Positions 1-4,551 of a stretch of 9,031 nt of DNA are shown one piece after another. Made by a program: the position numbers and the translations under genes. The notes beneath the pieces are model-generated. The model had not been told where the DNA came from. It made no database searches and saw nothing but the letters and a program-made list of their open reading frames with translations. Each line of letters opens with the position of its first letter. Positions within the stretch are counted from its first letter, which is position 1. Location: contig JAGWRH010000018.1 in assembly GCA_028876695.1 (NCBI GenBank), positions 1-9,031 on the forward strand, given 5' to 3'. Origin of the DNA: Acidobacteriota bacterium. GTDB taxonomy: Bacteria > Acidobacteriota > Terriglobia > Acidiferrales > UBA7541.

Positions 1-702
1 CTCTACTTTTTGCATGGTCTGCACGAAAACGCGGAAATTCTGCTCAATTCAGGCGGATGGGATCTGATCCAGGACCTATGGAGCGAACACCGCATCGGCG
101 AATATCTGATCGTCACTCCTTCGGCCGACGACAGCTTCTACATTAATTCCTTCAATGGCCGCGACGACTACCAAAGCTTTTTTATCCGCGAATTCCTGCC
201 GGATATCGAGAGGCGGTATCGCGTCCGAGCCGAACGCCGGGAACGCGGAATTGGTGGCGTTTCCATGGGCGGCTACGGCGCGCTGCGGTTTGCATTGTTG
301 TATCCGCAGCTTTTCGGAGCCGTCAGTGCGCACAGCCCCGCGCTGATCGACGAGCCGGATGTGCGCGTGAGTTCGCCCGTCGCCGCGGAACTGACGGAAT
401 TTGTCGGCACCGCCTTCGGCGAGCCATTTAACCGCGAATACTGGAATCGCGAGAGCCCTTTCACGATCGCGAAGACGCATCCGCGTCCTGCGGGGTTGAA
501 GATCTATTTCGATTGCGGCTTGGAAGACTCATTCGGGTTCGAACGGGGTGCCGAAAAATTTCACCAACTTCTCGATGCGCGGGGCATTCCGAGCGAGTTT
601 CACCTCTATCCGGGCACGCACAATTGGGCATATTTTGCGCAGCATCTGCCCGCGTCGCTCGAATTTCAGTCGAGCGCTTTTGGCTTGTCAACGGACAAGT
701 GA
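1..702 (+). CDS. Alpha/beta-hydrolase esterase (esterase D / PF00756-like), 5' end missing
   Basis: This is a putative serine esterase of the esterase D / feruloyl-esterase-like alpha/beta-hydrolase group; the substrate cannot be told from sequence. The frame is open from the first base (Leu-Tyr-Phe-Leu-His-Gly), so the gene begins outside the window. The TTG at 10 lies inside the conserved oxyanion-loop strand (LYFLHG) and is not a real start. 233 residues plus stop are visible. The nucleophile elbow is GVSMGGYGAL, with the Ser codon at 262-264. Asp in DCGLED (about base 526) and His in PGTHNW (about base 619) complete a plausible Ser-Asp-His triad in the right order. The missing N-terminus would be the first strand or strands and any signal peptide, so cytoplasmic versus exported location is open. 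The gene converges on the next gene with 23 nt between stop codons; the only structure there is a tiny CCGG-TTT-CCGG palindrome (713-723). The family call is fairly safe, the activity is not. Confidence 0.85.
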   Translation, partial: LYFLHGLHENAEILLNSGGWDLIQDLWSEHRIGEYLIVTPSADDSFYINSFNGRDDYQSFFIREFLPDIERRYRVRAERRERGIGGVSMGGYGALRFALLYPQLFGAVSAHSPALIDEPDVRVSSPVAAELTEFVGTAFGEPFNREYWNRESPFTIAKTHPRPAGLKIYFDCGLEDSFGFERGAEKFHQLLDARGIPSEFHLYPGTHNWAYFAQHLPASLEFQSSAFGLSTDK

Positions 703-725
703 CATCGCGATCCCGGTTTCCGGTG

Positions 726-2246
726 CTACGGGCCGGCCGCCACGGCGTTGTTTTTTTCACCGGCGTGAAGCGGCGCGATGCAGAATGTTTGTCCATCATC
801 ACTGCATTCATACACCTGATAGAGCGGCAAATCTCGCGGCTGCACAACGTAATCGCCATCCTCGGTTGCGGCAGCCTGGTCGAAATCCGCGAGGACGTAT
901 TTGTTGCCGGGTCGTGAGCGCACGCGGAAATCCCGCGAGCCCGGCTCGTAATTTCCATAACTGAAGCATCGCCCAATGCAGGCGCGATCGAGGATGTGCT
1001 GCTTCAGCACACGCGTAGTGTCGTCGGACACAATGCTGCCCACGACGCGCTGGCCGGGGGGCAGTTTGCCGACGAGACGCACGATCTGCGCTTCCATGCG
1101 ATTGACGCGCCCGGTGTCCTGCCAGAGAAACGCGAAAAACAGGGCGGCAATTGCGCCTGTGGCAACGAAATGCCATATCCTGGGACGCATGGCGCCGAGC
1201 ACGCAACAGGCGAGCACCGCGGATATCGTCGAGAAGCGCTCGGTGAGGAGAGAAGCGGTGGTGGTCGCCGGCGAAACTTGTACGCCTCCCGGCAATAGCC
1301 AGACCGACAGAATGGCCAGCGCGTAGAATTGCGCCGGGATTGCGTACTGCGCCCATGTGCCGCGCTCGCGACGCCGCATCAGCAAGTCCGCCACGATCGC
1401 GAGCACCACGAACGCGATCAATCCCCATTCAACGATTTCGTAGCGGGGCCCGTACAGCACAACCTGGTCCGCGCCGTTGAAGAAGTAGAAAGGCTTCGTC
1501 GCGGGATCGAGCTGATAGAGCGCAGCGAGAATTTTCGGCACCACAAACAGTCCCGCAGCAGCCAGGGCGAACCACAGAGCGTGCAGCCATCGCTCCGCGC
1601 CTTCCGCAATCCACACGTACGCGCATGCGCCGGCAAGCCAGATCACTCCGAGGGGGTTGGCGAGAACTGCCATCGGCACGATCACGACCAGCGCAAGGCG
1701 GTCCCATCCAGTGCCACGCCAGAAAATGGCGAGGCCGAAAAACGCCAGTCCGAGCGATAGATAGTAATTGAAGAAGCCCATCTCGAAAGTCCAGCCGAAT
1801 GCCACGAGCGCGATGCATGGGGCGATTAGCCACGGCATCCTGCGAGCTGACGCAGCTACCAACGCAAAAGCGCCCCAGAAAAATACCAGTACGGCGAGCG
1901 CCACCGAGATTTTCCCCGCCGCGTGCAGGCCGAATAGCGCGCCAAATCCGCTGAGCATGTAATCGAAAAGGACGTTGGTCCAAGGATGAACGGTCCAAAC
2001 GCCGGGCAGTTGCCCACGATGAATCATCTGCACAAGCCAGGCATTGTAGAGGTGGCTGCCGAGATCGTCGGCCTCGATTTCGCGATGCCAGAAGCAGGGA
2101 ATCAGAACGGCGACAGAAATCGCGAAAACGCGCAGGCAGTGTTCCCGCGCGAAGGCGATCGTGGTTCGCAGCGCGGTCTGGCGACTAGTGACAGAGGCCG
2201 CGGGCGCGGCCATCCGGTCGTCCGCGATCATGGAGCTATTCGTCAT
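726..2246 (-). CDS. Polytopic membrane protein with C-terminal soluble domain, possible GT-C-like fold
   Basis: The function is not known. About 506 residues: a short polar N-terminus, then roughly 10-12 hydrophobic segments between about residues 40 and 378 (numbering from the upstream GTG), then a soluble C-terminal domain of about 130 residues. The first extracytoplasmic loop has HREIEADDLGSHLYNAWL. Paired acidic residues in that position recall GT-C glycosyltransferases, which use lipid-linked sugars, but this is an inference from topology only. The C-terminal part holds KLPPGQRVVGSI and a Cys-rich stretch DRACIGRCFSYGNYEP, with two more Cys near the end; I associate this block with uncharacterised acidobacterial membrane proteins. 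The start could be GTG at 2252 or ATG at 2246. I chose ATG because a TACAAT hexamer (2259-2254) would put the transcription start almost on it, and there is no Shine-Dalgarno sequence. It stands alone, 238 nt beyond the PilZ gene on the same strand, and converges with the esterase. Confidence 0.8.
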   Translation of the reverse strand: MTNSSMIADDRMAAPAASVTSRQTALRTTIAFAREHCLRVFAISVAVLIPCFWHREIEADDLGSHLYNAWLVQMIHRGQLPGVWTVHPWTNVLFDYMLSGFGALFGLHAAGKISVALAVLVFFWGAFALVAASARRMPWLIAPCIALVAFGWTFEMGFFNYYLSLGLAFFGLAIFWRGTGWDRLALVVIVPMAVLANPLGVIWLAGACAYVWIAEGAERWLHALWFALAAAGLFVVPKILAALYQLDPATKPFYFFNGADQVVLYGPRYEIVEWGLIAFVVLAIVADLLMRRRERGTWAQYAIPAQFYALAILSVWLLPGGVQVSPATTTASLLTERFSTISAVLACCVLGAMRPRIWHFVATGAIAALFFAFLWQDTGRVNRMEAQIVRLVGKLPPGQRVVGSIVSDDTTRVLKQHILDRACIGRCFSYGNYEPGSRDFRVRSRPGNKYVLADFDQAAATEDGDYVVQPRDLPLYQVYECSDDGQTFCIAPLHAGEKNNAVAAGP

Positions 2247-2253
2247 CTGCACG

Positions 2254-2259
2254 ATTGTA
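2254..2259 (-). promoter_or_regulatory. Candidate -10 element for the membrane-protein gene (leaderless start)
   Basis: On the minus strand the hexamer TACAAT ends 7 nt before the ATG at 2246, so initiation at the usual distance would begin at or next to the start codon, giving a leaderless mRNA. No -35 hexamer is recognisable at 16-18 nt upstream, and there is no Shine-Dalgarno sequence. The hexamer sits in TTCCGATACAAT, nearly identical to TTCCGGTACAAT upstream of proB. Confidence 0.35.
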
Positions 2260-2490
2260 TCGGAAGAGCGGGGAAACGGTTTGAGCGGTTCAGTATTAGC
2301 GGGCGGGCAGCCCTGACGTCGTCACGTTGGGCGGCTCGGGGATGCGGTGACGCGTGGTGGACGGCATTACGCCAGGGCCGGTGGCGCGGCCGCCCTCGAC
2401 GCATTCATAGGAACGCCAAAGACCCTCGTGAGAAGACGCATTTACCGGCAAGACGGTCGGCGGGTTACCGATACAAGAGAGTGGTGCGTT
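2260..2490. other. Gene-poor spacer between PilZ gene and membrane-protein gene
   Basis: About 230 bases downstream of the PilZ stop. I see no convincing coding sequence, tRNA or T-tailed terminator hairpin. The open frames that cross it are low-complexity Arg/Gly/Ala-rich translations with no family resemblance. Two CGGTAA copies lie close together on the minus strand just after the PilZ stop, but they form no clear stem. Confidence 0.5.
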
Positions 2491-2916
2491 TCAGCGTTTG
2501 GTCATCTGCGCTGCAGCCGGACGCGGGGCTGAATTTCCGGGCCGCTTGCGTTCGGAGGGATCCCAGTCCTCTGGCGGGAACGCGATGCGCCAGAATACCG
2601 GCGAAGGCTCAGCAAATTCAACGCCCACTTCCAGTCTGCCGCCGTCGCGCTGGCCGATGAAAGAGACGATGCAGGGCAGTTCTTCGGCAGTTTTCGTATT
2701 GACGATGGAGATTTCCTGGGCACGGGTAACCGGCGTCGAGAGCCGAACCATGCATCCATGCGCGTTGACGGAAATCGTGTGCGTTTTTTCTTCGAATGGC
2801 TGGCCAGCTCTCTTGCCCCGAATCAGAACCGGCATCGCGATGTGTACCCGGTGGGATCTTCGGCGTTCCGCCTGGGTTTCGGTCACGCTTGCTAACGCGC
2901 TCTTTCCCTCAGCCAT
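2491..2916 (-). CDS. PilZ-domain protein with variant c-di-GMP motif
   Basis: A 141-residue single-domain PilZ protein, probably a cytoplasmic effector. PilZ domains usually bind cyclic di-GMP through an RxxxR motif and a [D/N]xSxxG motif. Here RRRSHR (residues 18-23) supplies the arginine motif. The second motif reads SVNAHG (49-54), with Ser and Asn where Asp and Ser are usual; the Gly is kept. The beta-barrel continues to LEVGVEF (95-101) and ends with WRIAFPPEDW (109-118), a block I recall from acidobacterial PilZ proteins. A Pro/Arg-rich tail follows. The ATG at 2916 is preferred over the TTG one codon upstream because a GGGGAG sequence lies 6 nt before it. It appears monocistronic. The target process (motility, polysaccharide or other) cannot be inferred from neighbours, and ligand binding is uncertain because of the variant motif. 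Confidence 0.88.
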   Translation of the reverse strand: MAEGKSALASVTETQAERRRSHRVHIAMPVLIRGKRAGQPFEEKTHTISVNAHGCMVRLSTPVTRAQEISIVNTKTAEELPCIVSFIGQRDGGRLEVGVEFAEPSPVFWRIAFPPEDWDPSERKRPGNSAPRPAAAQMTKR

Positions 2917-2922
2917 CAATTT

Positions 2923-2928
2923 CTCCCC
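2923..2928 (-). promoter_or_regulatory. Shine-Dalgarno sequence of the PilZ gene
   Basis: Minus strand GGGGAG followed by a 6-nt spacer and ATG at 2916. This decides the start in favour of ATG over the adjacent upstream TTG. Confidence 0.75.
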
Positions 2929-3024
2929 AATACCCGGATGAAGTGTCCGCGCCGCGCAGGCAGCGGCTTGCTACCTTGTTCTGAGAGCCGCGAGAATTCG
3001 GTCCGCAGTTGGAGTACGGGCTGT

Positions 3025-3042
3025 GAGCGGCACATCCCGCTC
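3025..3042. repeat. Inverted repeat GAGCGG-N6-CCGCTC
   Basis: A perfect 6-bp inverted repeat with a 6-base loop (cacatc), about 110 bases upstream of the PilZ start. It could be a protein-binding dyad or a small hairpin. There is no T-run on either side, so it is not a typical terminator. Confidence 0.4.
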
Positions 3043-3230
3043 TAAGCTCTATGAGCACAGTATCGAGCCAGCGCGACGGGGTCTATAGCCGGTTAGTACT
3101 ATCCCGGATGGCCAGGTTGGTGAGGTTCGAAAGGTCGAAGCTGTGCCCAGATCGCGGTCGAACGGAGCGCCATCTGATTCACAGTTTTCGCCCGGTAAAT
3201 CGGCGGAAACTGGGCAGGCGACGGCGTGGC

Positions 3231-3262
3231 GTACAGTTCCAAACCTGTACTTTATCCTGTAC
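3231..3262. repeat. GTACAG/CTGTAC inverted and direct repeat cluster
   Basis: GTACAG at 3231-3236 is followed by its reverse complement CTGTAC at 3245-3250, and CTGTAC recurs at 3257-3262. The two CTGTAC copies, each preceded by C, are exactly 12 bases apart. The first pair can form a 6-bp stem with an 8-base loop. It lies in non-coding DNA about 170 bases beyond the PEP-CTERM stop codon. The half-site resembles no operator that I can name with confidence. Confidence 0.5.
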
Positions 3263-3388
3263 CTTGGGTCAGGTGATTCTTTCGAGCGCAGTCGGGTGGC
3301 CGAGCGGCGACGTTGTGCGGCCGTAGAACAGCGAGCGATACGGCGACTCGATGGTGTTGCTAGAAGGGACTCAACCGGCGGGTAACGC

Positions 3389-3416
3389 AGGAGTGGCACC
3401 GCTCTGGGAGCCACAC
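3389..3416 (-). terminator. Hairpin just after the PEP-CTERM stop codon
   Basis: On the minus strand GGTGTGGC pairs with GCCACTCC (7 of 8 pairs, one T-T mismatch) around a 12-base loop, starting 13 bases after the stop codon. There is no U-tract after it, so it may act as a 3'-end stabiliser or a weak or Rho-assisted terminator rather than a canonical intrinsic one. Confidence 0.35.
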
Positions 3417-3429
3417 CCCGGCAATCTTT

Positions 3430-4122
3430 CTACGCGACCGTGCTGGCCTCTTGGCGACGCTTGAACCAGAGCAACGCCGCGATGCCGAACAGCAACATAA
3501 GCGCGGTACCTGGCTCGGGCGTGTAAACGAGAAACTCCTGCGGCAATCCGCCAGTGATGCACGGGCCGCTGATGCAGCTCGTGGGCGTATAGATCAAGAA
3601 AGCGGCCAGTTGGGAGTTGCTGAGGCTCGCTCCAGACGCCAGATTCAGCCAGTACTGAATACCATTCGCGTTGCTTGAGTTGTTCAGGAAACTGGCGCCG
3701 CCGGAAAAGCCCGCCAGATAGGACGAGACGCCAGACGGGTCAAAGAGATCCCAAATGGCATACTGAATCGCGGCTGCCTCCGAATTGTTCGGCTTCGCTA
3801 TGAGCTGCAGCGTGAGCCAAGCGGCTTCGCTGTAAGTGCCAGCGCCGGTATTAAAGCTCGGCGCGCCGGTTGCCACAGTAGCGAGATTTGTAACGCTCGC
3901 GTTCCAGGACTCGTTAATGTAGGACGGGGCGGCAAAATCGTCGCAGATAACAGGCGTTGAGACGCCGTTAATATTGGCGACGTACGGGCCAATGTAGACG
4001 TTGAATGCCACACCACCATTACCTGGGCTCGTCAGCGTCATCGTATCGGCATTCGCCGATGGCACCGCCGCAAGGGCCGCCGATACGGCAAGGAAGAAAA
4101 GAACTCGCGCTGCTACTTTCAC
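3430..4122 (-). CDS. Secreted PEP-CTERM protein with possible Cys-Gln thioester motifs
   Basis: A 230-residue exported protein starting at a GTG codon. Residues 1-25 form a signal peptide (Lys at 2, hydrophobic core 6-20, cleavage site after SANA). The C-terminus is a PEP-CTERM sorting signal: PEP at 202-204, a hydrophobic segment at about 206-220, then KRR at 221-223. Such proteins are known to be processed by exosortase and usually travel with exopolysaccharide systems; no exosortase gene is in this window. The mature domain is rich in Ser, Asn, Gly and Ala. It carries VICDDF (Cys60), SEAAWL (98-103) and IQYAIWDLF (Gln120), which recall the Cys and Gln halves of thioester-forming surface domains. 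Cys183 and Cys188 could form a disulfide. The frame stays open to a TTG at 4242, but that codon lies inside the -35 hexamer, and only the GTG at 4122 places the signal peptide at the N-terminus, with GAGG just upstream. PEP-CTERM status is clear; the role is unknown. Confidence 0.88.
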   Translation of the reverse strand: MKVAARVLFFLAVSAALAAVPSANADTMTLTSPGNGGVAFNVYIGPYVANINGVSTPVICDDFAAPSYINESWNASVTNLATVATGAPSFNTGAGTYSEAAWLTLQLIAKPNNSEAAAIQYAIWDLFDPSGVSSYLAGFSGGASFLNNSSNANGIQYWLNLASGASLSNSQLAAFLIYTPTSCISGPCITGGLPQEFLVYTPEPGTALMLLFGIAALLWFKRRQEASTVA

Positions 4123-4126
4123 TGGG

Positions 4127-4130
4127 CCTC
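4127..4130 (-). promoter_or_regulatory. Shine-Dalgarno sequence deciding the GTG start of the PEP-CTERM gene
   Basis: Minus strand GAGG, 4 nt before GTG at 4122, supports the internal start. Two of its bases are part of the 3' arm of the hairpin at 4129-4144. Confidence 0.5.
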
Positions 4131-4144
4131 GATTCGGAAATCGA
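4129..4144 (-). promoter_or_regulatory. UNCG-capped hairpin touching the ribosome binding site
   Basis: On the minus strand UCGAUU-UCCG-AAUCGA forms a perfect 6-bp stem with a UCCG tetraloop, a member of the stable UNCG class. Its 3' foot overlaps the first half of the GAGG ribosome binding site of the PEP-CTERM gene, so folding could limit ribosome access. Confidence 0.45.
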
Positions 4145-4160
4145 CCCGCTAGCCCCTCAG

Positions 4161-4195
4161 TTACCCGGCGGAAATACACGCACCGCCTCGGGTAA
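4161..4195 (-). promoter_or_regulatory. Long inverted repeat in the PEP-CTERM mRNA leader
   Basis: On the minus strand TTACCC and GGCGG pair with CCGCC and GGGTAA: 11 base pairs, interrupted by a 2-base bulge (GA) on one arm, around an 11-base loop. It lies between the predicted transcription start (about 4207) and the start codon (4122), so it would be in the 5' leader. There is no U-tract, so it looks more like an RNA structure or an operator dyad than a terminator. Confidence 0.55.
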
Positions 4196-4213
4196 ATCGC
4201 TGCCGTCTTGCGA

Positions 4214-4242
4214 AAGATACGGGCGGGGCGAACAGGTGTCAA
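4214..4242 (-). promoter_or_regulatory. Sigma70-type promoter of the PEP-CTERM gene
   Basis: The minus strand has TTGACA (4242-4237), a 17-nt spacer and TATCTT (4219-4214). The -35 is a perfect consensus match, the -10 matches TATAAT at four of six positions, and the spacing is optimal. Transcription would start near 4207, giving a leader of about 85 nt. The spacer is very C-rich. Confidence 0.7.
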
Positions 4243-4325
4243 GATGAAAGCATTTCGATAAAAGTACCCAATTCCTATCCCTGTAAACGACTGACAATAC
4301 GGTAGTTGCCAAAAGTTGAGGGAAA

Positions 4326-4344
4326 TTATCCCATTGTTTATCCC
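4326..4344. repeat. Tandem TTATCCC half-sites, 12-bp period
   Basis: TTATCCC occurs at 4326-4332 and again at 4338-4344; CTATCCC is at 4275-4281. The left copy is also part of a small dyad (GGGAAATTATCCC). They lie upstream of both divergent genes, so a regulator-binding site is possible, but the repeats are short. Confidence 0.35.
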
Positions 4345-4459
4345 GCGCCGTCAGCGGTTATTTACTCCTCACGATCTTGGTTTTCAGTCCAGCGCGCGTT
4401 TGGAGCGACGGATCGGTGAAGCGCGATGTCGAACAAACGTTCGCCGTGCTCGCCGCCAA

Positions 4460-4471
4460 TTCCGGTACAAT
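4460..4471 (+). promoter_or_regulatory. Candidate -10 region of proB
   Basis: TTCCGGTACAAT lies 80 nt upstream of the proB ATG. TACAAT matches five of six -10 consensus positions, but no -35 hexamer is found at normal spacing. The whole 12-mer differs at one base from the one upstream of the membrane-protein gene at 2254-2265, which strengthens both calls slightly. Confidence 0.3.
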
Positions 4472-4541
4472 TGGACCTTAATTTTCATTCGGTTAATGGT
4501 GATGCGGCCCTCGTCGCGCGAGTCGGGGTTCGAGTGCACGC

Positions 4542-4547
4542 AGAGGA
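4542..4547 (+). promoter_or_regulatory. Shine-Dalgarno sequence of proB
   Basis: AGAGGA with a 4-nt spacer before the ATG at 4552. It selects this start among the in-frame possibilities that extend up to 4426. Confidence 0.65.
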
Positions 4548-4551
4548 CGAA

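Larger units (their letters stand above)
2929..3388. other. Long non-coding stretch with short inverted repeats
   Basis: About 460 bases between the PilZ gene and the PEP-CTERM gene, both transcribed leftward. The open frames here are short and Arg/Ser-rich and resemble no family, so I call no gene. The PilZ promoter must lie at the left end, but I cannot pick out a good -35/-10 pair. Visible structure: GCGGCT/AGCCGC at 2963-2968 and 2986-2991, GAGCGG/CCGCTC at 3025-3042, and a GTACAG/CTGTAC cluster at 3231-3262, listed separately. Confidence 0.5.
4243..4551. other. Divergent intergenic region between PEP-CTERM gene and proB
   Basis: About 300 bases between the two divergent genes, with its left half more AT-rich than the rest. 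I see no convincing gene. It contains two TTATCCC direct repeats 12 bases apart (4326-4332, 4338-4344) with a related CTATCCC at 4275-4281, and a TACAAT hexamer (4466-4471) that is the best candidate -10 for proB. No strong -35 partner is visible on the plus strand. Confidence 0.5.

Noticed and set aside
703..725. Bidirectional terminator between the converging esterase and membrane-protein genes
   Set aside because: Only a 4-bp CCGG palindrome with a 3-base loop and no T-run; not enough to call.
1986..2660. 224-codon plus-strand open frame spanning the membrane-protein start and the PilZ 3' end
   Set aside because: Overlaps two better genes and has an Arg/Gly-rich composition with no recognisable domain.
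2963..2991. GCGGCT/AGCCGC inverted repeat upstream of the PilZ gene
   Set aside because: Only 6 bp with a 17-base loop in GC-rich DNA; too weak to list as a functional element.
3290..3370. tRNA-Ser/Leu-like stretch (GGTGGCCGAGCGG)
   Set aside because: It resembles a D-arm, but there is no matching acceptor stem, anticodon arm or GTTCGA T-loop at the right distance.
3049..3414. 121-codon minus-strand open frame in the gene-poor gap
   Set aside because: Arg/Ser/Pro-rich translation without motifs and no ribosome binding site that I can see; called non-coding instead.
4296..4320. Sigma54-like site (TGGCAA...TTGT, minus strand) upstream of the PEP-CTERM gene
   Set aside because: PEP-CTERM genes in some bacteria are RpoN-controlled, but the spacing between GG and the TTG element is about 3 bases too long and a good sigma70 promoter is closer.
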